A stretch of DNA of 32,635 nucleotides. It comes from Candidatus Zemynaea palustris. GTDB taxonomy: Bacteria; Vulcanimicrobiota; Vulcanimicrobiia; Vulcanimicrobiales; Vulcanimicrobiaceae. Made by a program: the position numbers and the translations under genes. The notes under the pieces were generated by a model. That model saw only the letters and a program-made list of their open reading frames with translations, was not told where the DNA came from and did no database searches. Shown here piece by piece: positions 23,025-31,988 of this stretch. Each line of letters begins with the position of its first letter. The first letter of the stretch is position 1. The stretch is taken from the NCBI GenBank assembly GCA_003134695.1, contig PLCB01000044.1:50900-83534 (forward strand), given 5' to 3'.

Positions 23025-25163
23025 TCAGGCGGCCCGCGGGATCATCACCACGTGGACGGCCGTCGCCGGCGGTAAGCCGCGCAGTTCTTCGCAGGCCAGC
23101 GCGACGACGTGTGCGATCTCGCCGAGCGTCCCGAGATCGGCGATGCGCGTTCCGTAGATCAGGTGCGTCTCGGGCAACGCGCGCCCGACGTCGCCGAATG
23201 TCGTCGCGTCCTCGAGCGCGTCGGCCAGCACGTTTTCGATGCGCGCCACCGTGGTCGAGCGCAGTTTCAAGCGGCGCGCCACCAGCCGCACGACGCCGGA
23301 TCTGTCGACGACGCAGCCGTCGCAAAGGCCGCGGCGTCCTTCCGTTACGTGGAGCGCAAGCGAACCGGTAGACGCCGCTATCCGCAGCGCTTGGGCAGGG
23401 ACGTGCAGCGCGCGAGCCGCGGCTTCACCGCGCTCGAACTCTGAGGCGTCGCGCCGCCCAGCGTCGCTTGCGACGCTCGCCGTCGCGCCCGATGCGGTCG
23501 CGCGCACAAGATTCCGTCGTACGTCGACGTCGACGACCGCCTCCACCGAGTCGGGCGCGGCTCCGGCGGCGACGACCCGCTCGATCGCTTCGCGCCGGAT
23601 GCGGACGATGTCCTCGGCCTGGGGATTGACGACGGTTCGTTCGACGACGTCGCGCACGAGCGCGAGCGCGACCCCGAGCGGCGAAATCACTTCCGCGTCG
23701 CGCGCGAGGCGGTACTGGTGTCCCCACCGACTCGCCGCGAACGGGATCAGCGCCGCGGCGCCTCCGCCGCCGCCGACCAATTCGACGTCGCGCCGGTCGA
23801 GTTCGTAATCGTCGATCAATTCGTCGATCGCGGCGCGCAACGTTTCGGCGGCGCGCGCGAGCATCGCCGTCGCCAGCGCTTCGGCTTCGCACTCGAACCG
23901 CTCGGCGACCAGCGCGAACGCGCGACGCGCGCTTTCGGCGTCGCCTTTCGCGAAGGCTCCGTCGGAAACGTAGCCGAGAAGGTTCGCCGCGCAGGTCGGT
24001 GTCGGCGCACAACGCGAGCCGTCGGCCAGTTCGAGCGCGACGTAATCGTCGGGATCGCCGTGCTGCGGTTGAACGAAAACGACGCGCGCCCTTTGGAGTT
24101 TTTCGGGGCCGGTGAAACACGCGTAGCCGAGGCCGGCGATGTGCGCCGAACGCGGACCCACGTCTCGCAACGCGGCGATCGAGCGACCCTGCGGATCGGC
24201 TCGCAGCAAACTGCCCCCGGCGACGCCAAGCGTGCGGACGTCGAGCATGCGCAGCATCGTGCGATGCCCGCCGACGCGCGCCGGGCGCATCTGCGGTATC
24301 CCGCGCCGGATGACCGAGCAGTCGGTGCTGGTCCCGCCGACTTCGACGAAGATGCCGTCGGTGACGTTTTCGTGCAAGAGCGCGCCGGCGATGCCGGCGG
24401 CCGGCCCCGAGAGCATGGTGAGAATCGGGCGGCGCGCGACCTCGCGCACGTCCATGACGCCGCCGTCGCTGCGCATGATCATGAGGGGCACCGCGATTCC
24501 GGCGCGCTCGACGGAGCCGGCCGTCATGTTCGCGGTGCGCAGCATCGTCGGTAAGATCGCCGCGTTGAGGACGGCGGTGCGCGTCCGCGCGCGTAGACCG
24601 TACATCGACGAAACCTCGTGCCCCGAGGTCGCGGGGAATCCCCGTTCGCGCGCGAGCGCGACCGCGGCTCGTTCGTGCGCCGGATGATCGACGCCGAACG
24701 CTTCGCTCGCGGCGATCGCTTCCACGCCGGCATCGGCGAGCGAGGCCGTCGCGCCGGAGATCGCGGCCGGGTCGTCGGCGCGAGCGAAGCGAATCTCGGG
24801 CGCCAGAACCTTGGCCGCGCCGAAGCGGATCGGCGGGACGCGGAGTTGCGCTCGCGCGAACGGGGCGAAGGGTCCGTGTAAGCCGACGATCCCGACGCGT
24901 GCGACGTCGCCTTCGAGCAACGCGTTGGTGGCCTGAGTCGTCGAGTGCGCGATGAAGGCGATCCGGCGCGCATCGATCGCCGGATTCTGCAGCAGACGCT
25001 GCAGCCCGTCGACGATCCCTGCGGCGACGCCCTCGGCCGCGCGGTGGGTCGTCGGAACTTTGATGCTCGCGACCACCTCGCGCGTCGCCGCATCGACCGC
25101 GACGACGTCGGTAAACGTTCCCCCAACGTCGATGCCGACGCGAAGCGTCGTCAGCGCCGTCAT
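23025..25163 (-). CDS. hydantoinase/oxoprolinase family protein (HyuA-like)
   Basis: 712 residues from ATG 25163, which overlaps the transporter stop as ATGA; upstream frame extension lies inside the transporter gene and is not used. Seen: N-terminal phosphate loop RVGIDVGGTFTDVVAVD, HSTTQATNALLEGD, YGLRARTRTAVLNAAI, RSDGGVM, LSGPAAGIAGA and VEVGGTSTDCSVI. These are the hydantoinase A N- and core domains (ASKHA-like ATPase). The second half departs from classic HyuA: it reads GPRSAHIAGLGYACFTGPE where the GPxSAGAxPGPAC stretch is expected. Known: the family opens cyclic amides with ATP, or forms one subunit of carboxylases. No HyuB partner is in the window, so it may act alone or use a distant partner. 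Substrate unknown. Confidence 0.85.
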   Translation of the reverse strand: MTALTTLRVGIDVGGTFTDVVAVDAATREVVASIKVPTTHRAAEGVAAGIVDGLQRLLQNPAIDARRIAFIAHSTTQATNALLEGDVARVGIVGLHGPFAPFARAQLRVPPIRFGAAKVLAPEIRFARADDPAAISGATASLADAGVEAIAASEAFGVDHPAHERAAVALARERGFPATSGHEVSSMYGLRARTRTAVLNAAILPTMLRTANMTAGSVERAGIAVPLMIMRSDGGVMDVREVARRPILTMLSGPAAGIAGALLHENVTDGIFVEVGGTSTDCSVIRRGIPQMRPARVGGHRTMLRMLDVRTLGVAGGSLLRADPQGRSIAALRDVGPRSAHIAGLGYACFTGPEKLQRARVVFVQPQHGDPDDYVALELADGSRCAPTPTCAANLLGYVSDGAFAKGDAESARRAFALVAERFECEAEALATAMLARAAETLRAAIDELIDDYELDRRDVELVGGGGGAAALIPFAASRWGHQYRLARDAEVISPLGVALALVRDVVERTVVNPQAEDIVRIRREAIERVVAAGAAPDSVEAVVDVDVRRNLVRATASGATASVASDAGRRDASEFERGEAAARALHVPAQALRIAASTGSLALHVTEGRRGLCDGCVVDRSGVVRLVARRLKLRSTTVARIENVLADALEDATTFGDVGRALPETHLIYGTRIADLGTLGEIAHVVALACEELRGLPPATAVHVVMIPRAA

Positions 25164-27181
25164 CCGCGGAACGGTGCGCCGAGAGCGACCGTCAGCGTTT
25201 GCTTCCCGCGCGTGACCTCGAAGGTGTGGGGCTGACCGTCGTAAGCGCGACGTTGCGTCTGGAACGTTCCGTATTCCCACCAATACTTTCCGTCGAGTCT
25301 CACGACGATATCGTCGGTACGCAAGCCGGCGAGATACGCCGGCCCGCCTGGTCGTACGAAGGCGCGCATCTGTCCATCGACGGTCTTGAACAACGAATAG
25401 AAATACGTCGGCGTCGAGCCGCCGACGTACGCGACGCCGCGCTCGAGCAGCGCGGCGGCGACGTCGGGATTCTCGACGCGCCAGGTGCGAAACCGGAAGA
25501 GCGCCGCCAGTCCGGCGCTTTCGAGCTCGGGCGTTGCGGGCGGCGCCATTTGAATGTCGCGAACGACGTGCCACTGATCGATCGGCCAGCCGGCGCAGTC
25601 GCGCAACTCGAGACCGGTGTCGAAAGAGGCCGGCGCACCGTCGCGCCCTCCGAGCAGTTCGACGCGGAAAACCAGCAGCGCGGCATAGGGCGAACCACTG
25701 CAATCGCGCGCCGGCGGAACGGCATCGAGCGCAACGGCGGCGACGTCTTTCCAGCCGCCGGCGATTTGGCGGTAGACGATCTTCGCGGCCGGCTTCGAAA
25801 GATCATCGGCCGGCGCGATGCCGAGCGTTCGCGCCGCGGCCGGCGGCGCATACAAACCCGGCGGCGCAGCGGAGAGCGGAGTTTGCGCGGCGGCCGGCTG
25901 GGCGAAGGCGAACGACGGGGCGCCGAGCAGCCTCGACCCGAAGAGTGCCACGGCGAGCGTCGCCAGCGTCGCGACGGCAACCTGGTAGGGCAGCGTCAGC
26001 TTGGTGATCTCGTCGACGCGGACGCCGGTGTAGTTCGCGACCCAGACGTTTTGCGTATTGGTCGGGTCGCAGACGTTTTGCACTTGCACCACCGCCATGA
26101 TCGCGGCGACCAAGGTCACGGCGGGAAAGACGCCGAGCCCCGCCAGCACCGTGTAGACGGCAATCCCCACGCCGAATGGATTGAGCGGCCCGCGATAGAG
26201 CGCGAGCGGGCTCAGCAAACCGAACAGCACCACGTACGCAATCGCGTTACGCGGTGCGAGTGCGCCGACGAGCGGAACGAGCGCGGCCTTCACGCTTGGT
26301 AAGCCGGTCGCCGCAAGCAACATGCCGATTCCGATGAACAACAGGACCGCCGGCGCGACGTCTTCGATTCCGCGGATCGCGGCGGCGACGAGCGTCTGGA
26401 CAGCCTGGCGCGGTCGTGTCGTGAGCACACCGTACAGTGCGGCGATCGCGAACGCGACGATCGGGTCGATCTTGAGCCAGAAGTAGAGCACGATCGGCAA
26501 GATCGGGGTCACGAGCGCAAAGGCCGGAACGCGGCGCTTCGCGAGCGGTTCGTCGCTTTCGAGTGCCCAGGTCGCGTAACCGCGGTCCGAACGAAACCGT
26601 ACGCAAGCAAAGATGACGAGCGCGACGAGATCGATCGCCGCCAGGACGTAGGCGTACGGCTGCAACTGCTCGCGCGCGACGCCGAAGGTGGTCGTGTAAA
26701 ACTTCCATTGCGTCAAGTTGAAGATGAAGCCGAGTGCGAACGCAAGCATGAACAGCGTCGCCGCCGTCCGGCGCGAGACGCCGATCGTCATCATGATCGG
26801 CAGCACGATCGAACCGACCATGATGATCGCGCCGAGACCGGTTAGCGACGTGAACAGCAGAGCGACGGCGGCACAGAGCGCCAGCCCGAGCAGCGCCGGA
26901 TTGTCACCACCGAACTCGGCGGCGTAATTGACGATCGTCTCGGCGATCCCGGTCGAGAGCGCGACGCGCGAGAGCAGCGCACCGAAGATCACGGTCACAA
27001 AGACCGGCGCGAGCTTCACCGACCCTCCAACGATGACCGCCGCCAGATCGCTCGGACCGGAGCCGGCGACCGCCGCCATCCCGAGCGCCATCAACGGCAC
27101 CGCGAGGAGTGCCGGCAGAATGCGAGCGTACATCAGCGCGGCGCAGATCGCGAAGATCGCGAGCATCGCCAGACCGATCAT
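25160..27181 (-). CDS. IT-superfamily-type transporter fused to a C-terminal PDZ-like domain
   Basis: 673 residues. Seen: residues 1-435 are hydrophobic with about eleven or twelve helices, including LLFTSLTGLGAIIMVGSIVL, GFIFNLTQWKFYTTTFGV and VQVQNVCDPTNTQN; the layout recalls citrate/gluconate/dicarboxylate carriers. From about 445, an Ala/Pro linker leads to a soluble part. The last 90 residues read as a PDZ core: MRAFVRPGGPAYLAGLRTDD, then IVVRLDGKYW and HTFEVTRGKQTLTVAL. Fusions of a secondary carrier to PDZ are uncommon. The topology should place the tail outside, as part of the linker looks like a secreted protein (FAFAQPAAAQT), but this needs testing. It is 1 nt from the GH20 gene and overlaps the hydantoinase, so co-expressed. 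Substrate unknown. Confidence 0.75.
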   Translation of the reverse strand: MIGLAMLAIFAICAALMYARILPALLAVPLMALGMAAVAGSGPSDLAAVIVGGSVKLAPVFVTVIFGALLSRVALSTGIAETIVNYAAEFGGDNPALLGLALCAAVALLFTSLTGLGAIIMVGSIVLPIMMTIGVSRRTAATLFMLAFALGFIFNLTQWKFYTTTFGVAREQLQPYAYVLAAIDLVALVIFACVRFRSDRGYATWALESDEPLAKRRVPAFALVTPILPIVLYFWLKIDPIVAFAIAALYGVLTTRPRQAVQTLVAAAIRGIEDVAPAVLLFIGIGMLLAATGLPSVKAALVPLVGALAPRNAIAYVVLFGLLSPLALYRGPLNPFGVGIAVYTVLAGLGVFPAVTLVAAIMAVVQVQNVCDPTNTQNVWVANYTGVRVDEITKLTLPYQVAVATLATLAVALFGSRLLGAPSFAFAQPAAAQTPLSAAPPGLYAPPAAARTLGIAPADDLSKPAAKIVYRQIAGGWKDVAAVALDAVPPARDCSGSPYAALLVFRVELLGGRDGAPASFDTGLELRDCAGWPIDQWHVVRDIQMAPPATPELESAGLAALFRFRTWRVENPDVAAALLERGVAYVGGSTPTYFYSLFKTVDGQMRAFVRPGGPAYLAGLRTDDIVVRLDGKYWWEYGTFQTQRRAYDGQPHTFEVTRGKQTLTVALGAPFRG

Positions 27182-27182
27182 A

Positions 27183-29207
27183 CTACTGACGCCGCACCGC
27201 TATGCCGAGAGCGTCCTCGAAGGCCGGCAGCATCTTGTGAAGCGTGTAGTCGCGGTACGTCACCGCATCGATCCGATCGGCGCGTACGATGGCGCGCTGC
27301 GCCGCGAGGTGGTAGCGCTCGAGGACGCTCGACTCGTGGCTCGACCGATTCTCGTACTCCCACGCGTGCTTCACGAGCGGCTCGAGTTCGAGCAACGCGT
27401 CGCGCTGCTCCCAAAAGGAATACTTGGCTACGTTGAGCGCTCGGTAGACCAGATCGTCGTGTTTGCCGTCGGCGTTCGTCCTTGCGTCGTCGTAATACGA
27501 GCGCGCCTCGGAAGCGATCTGGAAGTTGCGCCCGAGCAGGTCGTAGCGGCGCGCCGCGAACTGCATCACCGCGGCGGCGTTGGCGTGCAGCGGCGGAGGC
27601 GGCACGACGCGCGCGTGCGCGATCACGCGTTCCGCCGCGAGTCGCAGAGCCGCGAGGTCGACGGCCTTCGTCAACTCGGGGAACGCGAACGGATCCGACC
27701 AGAACAGAATGTCGCCGGCCGAGCGTGGGCTGTTCTGCAAGAGCGTGCGCGCCCGTCCTAGGTCGGCGAGATCGGCGGCGTAGCGCATGTCGTCCGTCCC
27801 AAAGAACGCGCGCGGAAAATCGCGCCGAAAGCGCGCGATGTCGACGTCGCCCTGTTCCCACGCACTCGCAGCGGCGTAGATCACCGGATACCACGTGGCT
27901 TCGAAGAGCGTCTCTCCGTCGTCGTGCCAGACGGTTTGAAATAACCCGAGGACGTGCGCGCGCTTTCCCTCGCCGACGAAACGGCCGATGTTGGGCAACG
28001 CCCGGTCGAGGTCGGGGTAGATCTCGTTCCAGTTGAGCGCACCGGGCGCGACCATCTGCTCGAAACCGCCCTTCTTGATCCGCTCGATGTACGGCAGGTA
28101 CGTCGGCTCGCTGCCGTAGTGCCAGTTGACGAAGACGAGCGATTTTGGCAGCACGCCGAAGAGCTCGGGATGCCGCGTGACCGCGTCATCCCAGATCATC
28201 GGCCGCGCGTGCGAGTGCGCGATGACGTACTTTGCCGTCTGTACCACGTGCTTGATGTAGACCGGGCCCTCGCCCGACGCGGCGACGAGCGGCTCCGCCT
28301 GGCCGTGGCCGAGATCGATCGGCTCGTCGGACCCGATGTGGAAGAAGGGTGCGTCCGGGACGGCGCGTAGCTCGTCTGCGATCAGATCGCGGACGTAGCG
28401 TTCGCCGCCTGAATTCGCCGGCGAGATCAGGTAGCCGTGCGGTAATTCCGCCAGCGGCGCGTAGCGTTCCCAGCGCAGCGTGTTGTGCATGTGCGCGAAG
28501 GTCTGCTGCTCGGGGATGAACGCAACGTGGAAACGGCGCGCGTACGCGTCGAGCTCGCTCAGTTGCGCCGGGGTGATTCCGTCGAGCGGTGCCGGCAGCG
28601 GATGCTTCGGGTCGGCGAAGACGTGCTCCATGTACGGCGAGTAACCGTTCATCTTGAAGGCTGCGATCGTGCGAATCCGCTCCTTGAAGTAGCGCATCGT
28701 GGGCAGCGGCCCGCGCGAAACGTCGTCGGAAAGAATACGCCACCGGAGCGCCGGCTCGTCCTCGACGTGCACGCAAGGCAGGCGCCACACCCCGTCGACG
28801 TTGCGCGCGAGCTGCGCGATGGTGGCGAATGCGTAGAATTCTCCTGCGTGACTGCGTTTGGAGATCGTCACGGCCTGCGGCGTTATGTCGAGCGTGTACA
28901 TCTGATCGTCGCCGCCGGACCGGTACGTGCCGCTCCACACGCGAACGCCGGGATCGAGCGAAGCCGGCGCTTCACGAATACCGAGCGCGTTCCAGCGTTC
29001 CGCGACGAGTTCGCGTGCCGCCGCGTCGTACGGCTTCATGGCACGCAGCACGACGTCGGCACGCGGGCAGAGCGAATCCGACGAGAGCCACACCTGCGAT
29101 GGACGCGGAACGATGCCCAGATCCACCTTATCGGTGGTCTCCACACTCGCTGCGACGCCAAGCGTGGAAAATACGAGCAACACCAGAAACGCGAGAGACT
29201 TTCTCAC
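27183..29207 (-). CDS. GH20-type beta-N-acetylhexosaminidase (secreted)
   Basis: 674 residues, GTG start at 29207 with GGAGAG close upstream. Seen: signal peptide VRKSLAFLVLLVFSTLGVAA. A small N-terminal alpha/beta domain (YTLDITPQAVTISKRS) leads to a TIM barrel: RWRILSDDVSRGPLPTMRYF, FKMNGYSPYMEHVF, FIPEQQTFAHM, and the catalytic pair in FFHIGSDEPIDLGHG (Asp-Glu near 293). ALNWNEIYPDLDRALPNI follows, then a helical C-terminal domain (about 430-674). Known: GH20 enzymes remove terminal GlcNAc/GalNAc by substrate-assisted catalysis, with Asp-Glu as the key pair. GSDE replaces the common GGDE. It heads the five-gene operon and is divergent from the symporter gene across 88 nt, which might import the product. 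Confidence 0.83.
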   Translation of the reverse strand: MRKSLAFLVLLVFSTLGVAASVETTDKVDLGIVPRPSQVWLSSDSLCPRADVVLRAMKPYDAAARELVAERWNALGIREAPASLDPGVRVWSGTYRSGGDDQMYTLDITPQAVTISKRSHAGEFYAFATIAQLARNVDGVWRLPCVHVEDEPALRWRILSDDVSRGPLPTMRYFKERIRTIAAFKMNGYSPYMEHVFADPKHPLPAPLDGITPAQLSELDAYARRFHVAFIPEQQTFAHMHNTLRWERYAPLAELPHGYLISPANSGGERYVRDLIADELRAVPDAPFFHIGSDEPIDLGHGQAEPLVAASGEGPVYIKHVVQTAKYVIAHSHARPMIWDDAVTRHPELFGVLPKSLVFVNWHYGSEPTYLPYIERIKKGGFEQMVAPGALNWNEIYPDLDRALPNIGRFVGEGKRAHVLGLFQTVWHDDGETLFEATWYPVIYAAASAWEQGDVDIARFRRDFPRAFFGTDDMRYAADLADLGRARTLLQNSPRSAGDILFWSDPFAFPELTKAVDLAALRLAAERVIAHARVVPPPPLHANAAAVMQFAARRYDLLGRNFQIASEARSYYDDARTNADGKHDDLVYRALNVAKYSFWEQRDALLELEPLVKHAWEYENRSSHESSVLERYHLAAQRAIVRADRIDAVTYRDYTLHKMLPAFEDALGIAVRRQ

Positions 29208-29295
29208 CTCTCCGTGATTCGCGCGACCGCGCACGTGTGCCCCTCGTCCGAGGCGAAGGCGGGAAGGCGTCACCGGCTGCGGAAACGACGCCGCG
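29208..29295. promoter_or_regulatory. divergent intergenic region, GH20 / symporter
   Basis: This 88-nt region lies between the starts of GH20 (-) and the symporter (+) and must carry or share both promoters. I see a near-palindrome GCACGTGTGC at about 29234-29243, but no clear -35/-10 boxes. Shared control would fit release and uptake of the same sugar, but is inference. Confidence 0.35.
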
Positions 29296-31104
29296 ATGAC
29301 GCTCACCGCCGTCGACTGGACCGTCGTCGCCGCGTTCTTCGCGATCAATCTCGGCATCGGTCTCTACTACGCGCCGCGCGGCGGAAAGAGCCTGAGCGAG
29401 TTTTTCTTGTCCGGCCGCAGCGTCCCGTGGTGGCTCGCCGGCATCTCGATGGTCGCGACCACGTTCGCGGCCGACACCCCGCTCGCGGTTACCGGTTTCG
29501 TTACGACTCACGGCATCGCCGGAAACTGGCTGTGGTGGTCGTCGGTGATGTCGGGCATCCTCACCGTCTTCTTCTTCGCGAAGTTGTGGCGGCGCTCGGG
29601 CGTCCTGACCGACGTCGAGTTCATCGAACTGCGCTATGGCGGAAAAGCCGCGGCGGCCCTGCGCTTCGTGCGCGCGATCTTCCAAGGCGTGCTCGTCAAC
29701 ACCATCATTATGGGTTGGGTCAATCTCGCGATGGCGAAGATCCTGACGCTGACCTTGCACGTCCCTAAACTCGAAGCGCTGGGGGTCTGCTTGGTGTTCA
29801 CGACGATCTACGTGATGCTGAGCGGTTTGTGGGGCGTGCTGGTCACCGACGTTCTGCAGTTCGCCGTCAAAATGACCATGGCGATCGTCCTCGCGGTCGT
29901 CGCCGTCGCCGCCGTCGGCGGGATCGGCGCACTCGAATCGAAGCTCGCGCTCGTCGACGCTGCGCGCGGCGGCGGCGGATCGGTGCTCGACTTCTTCCCC
30001 ACGACCAACTCGGCGTGGCTGCCGCTGTTGACGTTCGTGACCTACATTGCCGTGCAATGGTGGGCCTCGTCGTATCCCGGCGCCGAGCCCGGCGGCGGCG
30101 GCTACATCGCGCAACGCATCTTCAGCGCGCGCAGCGAGACCGATTCACTCGTCGCGACCCTGTTCTTCAACGTCGCGCACTACGCGCTGCGACCCTGGCC
30201 GTGGATCCTCGTCGCGCTCGCCGCGCTCGTCCTTTATCCGCACGGCGTCACCGGCACCGACGGTAAAGTCGATCCCGAACTCGGCTACATCCAAACGATG
30301 ATCGACTACTTGCCGGCGTGGTTGCGCGGGTTGATGATCGCCGGCTTCATCGCGGCCTTCATGTCGACGATCGGGACACACCTCAACCTCGGCGCTTCGT
30401 ATCTGACCAACGACGTCTATCGACGTTTCATCTCGCCGCAGAATTCAGAGCGGCATTACGTCGTCGTCTCGCGCCTCATGACGGTCGTCGTCATGGTGCT
30501 TTCGATCATCCCGGCAATGTTCAACGACCGAGTCGGCTTTCTGTGGATCTACTTGTTCAATCTCACCGCAGGGGTTGGGCTCGTGATGATCCTGCGCTGG
30601 TATTGGTGGCGAGTGAACGCATGGAGCGAAATTTCGGCGCTCGCCACTTCGTTCTTCGTTTCGAACGCGCTGCTCCTCATGCAGTCGCTCTTCCACGTGT
30701 TCAAAGAGGACAACGCGACATCTGAGATCTTGCTGATCACGGTCCCCGTGACGACGCTCGTTTGGCTGACGGTCACGTATCTCACCAGGCCTGAGTCCGA
30801 GGCGACGCTCGTCCGCTTCTACGAGCGCGTCCGGCCCAGCGCGGCCGGCTGGCAACCGATCGCGCGCGTCGCGCGACCGGGCAGTGGCAACGAATCGCTC
30901 GGCCTCAACGCGCTCGACTGGCTCGCCGGCTGCGGACTCGTCTACGGCGCGCTGTTCGGGATCGGTCGAGTCATCCTCGGCGACGTCATGCAAGGCGTCG
31001 GGTATCTCGGCCTCGCCGCGTTATGTGGCGGCCTGATCGCCTACAACGTTAACCGGACGCGCGAGCCGCAGCCGCGGGAACGATCGCAGGCTGCCGGGCC
31101 TTAA
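29296..31104 (+). CDS. sodium:solute symporter (SSS family)
   Basis: 602 residues with about 13-14 membrane segments. Seen: DWTVVAAFFAINLGIGLYYA in helix 1, then GKSLSEFFLSGRSVPWWLAG and ISMVATTFAADTPLAVTG. The latter is the conserved SSS segment that lines the Na+ site. Later: VQWWASSYPGAEPGGGGYIAQRI, MIAGFIAAFMSTIGTHLNLGASYLTNDVYRRF (the Na2-site helix, Ser/Thr-rich). The C-terminal tail is hydrophilic. Known: SSS carriers import sugars, amino acids or other small organics with sodium. Divergent from GH20; a sugar such as GlcNAc is a reasonable guess but unproven. The 3' end overlaps the convergent gene by 56 nt. Confidence 0.88.
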   Translation: MTLTAVDWTVVAAFFAINLGIGLYYAPRGGKSLSEFFLSGRSVPWWLAGISMVATTFAADTPLAVTGFVTTHGIAGNWLWWSSVMSGILTVFFFAKLWRRSGVLTDVEFIELRYGGKAAAALRFVRAIFQGVLVNTIIMGWVNLAMAKILTLTLHVPKLEALGVCLVFTTIYVMLSGLWGVLVTDVLQFAVKMTMAIVLAVVAVAAVGGIGALESKLALVDAARGGGGSVLDFFPTTNSAWLPLLTFVTYIAVQWWASSYPGAEPGGGGYIAQRIFSARSETDSLVATLFFNVAHYALRPWPWILVALAALVLYPHGVTGTDGKVDPELGYIQTMIDYLPAWLRGLMIAGFIAAFMSTIGTHLNLGASYLTNDVYRRFISPQNSERHYVVVSRLMTVVVMVLSIIPAMFNDRVGFLWIYLFNLTAGVGLVMILRWYWWRVNAWSEISALATSFFVSNALLLMQSLFHVFKEDNATSEILLITVPVTTLVWLTVTYLTRPESEATLVRFYERVRPSAAGWQPIARVARPGSGNESLGLNALDWLAGCGLVYGALFGIGRVILGDVMQGVGYLGLAALCGGLIAYNVNRTREPQPRERSQAAGP

Positions 31105-31468
31105 AAGACGCCGCAATTTCTTCGAGCAGCGGACGCAACTTGCCGGCCGACACCTTGGCCGCGCCTTCCGCCGCTACGACAATGCGGCGATCGATTTGGA
31201 CGAGTGCGGCGATCGTGGTGTCGTCGAGCCGCGCATCCTGCAGCGTACGTGCGTATTCCATGTCGGCAAACTGACATTCGAAGATCGCAGCATCGAGCAC
31301 GCGCGCCGTCGCTTCGTCGAGTTCCTTCCCGAGCCGCTCGCGTATCGCCGATAACTGCTCGCCGGCGAACGCGCGCGCCCGCTCCTCATTTTGGACGCGC
31401 GTGTCCGGGTCCGAGTAGTCGGTGTAGCCAGCGAGGCGATCCTCGAGAAACTTGCGGTCGTCATTCAT
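31049..31468 (-). CDS. hypothetical helical protein (139 aa)
   Basis: 139 residues from ATG 31468; a GTG at 31480 would add four residues. Seen: soluble, highly charged, mostly helical sequence with no cysteine except one (FECQF). Runs include RVQNEERARAFAGEQLSAIRERLGKELDEATARVL and KVSAGKLRPLLEEIAASFKARQP. No signal peptide or motif recognised. It lies 48 nt after the UspA-like gene on the same strand, so is probably the last gene of the ArsB operon. Its 3' end overlaps the symporter by 56 nt in the opposite direction. Clear coding amino acid pattern, but function unknown. Confidence 0.6.
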   Translation of the reverse strand: MNDDRKFLEDRLAGYTDYSDPDTRVQNEERARAFAGEQLSAIRERLGKELDEATARVLDAAIFECQFADMEYARTLQDARLDDTTIAALVQIDRRIVVAAEGAAKVSAGKLRPLLEEIAASFKARQPAIVPAAAARASG

Positions 31469-31516
31469 GGCGTGCAGCACGACCCGCCGGAGGGAGCCCT
31501 GGTTTCAGCGCCAACC

Positions 31517-31969
31517 TCAATCGAGCCGCACGATGACGACCGGCCCACGCGCGTGATCGATCACAAAACGGGCCACGTGGCCCACCGAATGCGGTCCGAC
31601 ACCTCCCCGGTGGCCCGCAGCCAGAAAGAGTGCGACGTCGGAGCCGCTGGCGGCCGCTAGGGCGTGGCCGGCGTCGCGTCCGCCCAAGACTTGAACGGTC
31701 GCTTCGATGTGACGGCCCCGCATCAACTTCGCACCGCGCTTGACGATCGCCTCGGCTTGCTCGCGGTCGATTTCGGCGTGACGATGGTGCGGGGGCGGTG
31801 GCCCCGGAGGACGACCGTGGCGCTCGCGCACGTGCTCCAATTCGCGCGCCGCTTCGTCGCCGTACGCGCACCAGAGTTCGATTCGCTCGAAGCGCGGCGT
31901 CCACGCCGCTGCGGCCGCAACCAGCTCGTCGTCTTGAACACCGTCGAGGCATATCGCGAGTCTCTGCAC
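31517..31969 (-). CDS. UspA-like universal stress protein
   Basis: 150 residues. Start chosen as GTG 31969, since CAGGAG lies 6 nt before it; an upstream GTG at 31987 lacks such a site. Seen: N-terminal strand MQRLAICLDGV, a Pro/His-rich insertion (PPGPPPPHHRH), then a middle GRHIEATVQVLGG. The C-terminus GHRGGVGPHSVGHVARFVIDHARGPVVIVRL matches the end of UspA domains (G-x2-G, then Gly-Ser/His loop, V-I-V-R strand). The nucleotide-binding loop is not canonical, so ATP binding is doubtful. Known: UspA proteins are cytoplasmic stress-linked proteins of mostly unknown action. It follows the ArsB-type gene after about 19 nt. Confidence 0.7.
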   Translation of the reverse strand: MQRLAICLDGVQDDELVAAAAAWTPRFERIELWCAYGDEAARELEHVRERHGRPPGPPPPHHRHAEIDREQAEAIVKRGAKLMRGRHIEATVQVLGGRDAGHALAAASGSDVALFLAAGHRGGVGPHSVGHVARFVIDHARGPVVIVRLD

Positions 31970-31988
31970 AGCAAACTCCTGGCGCACG

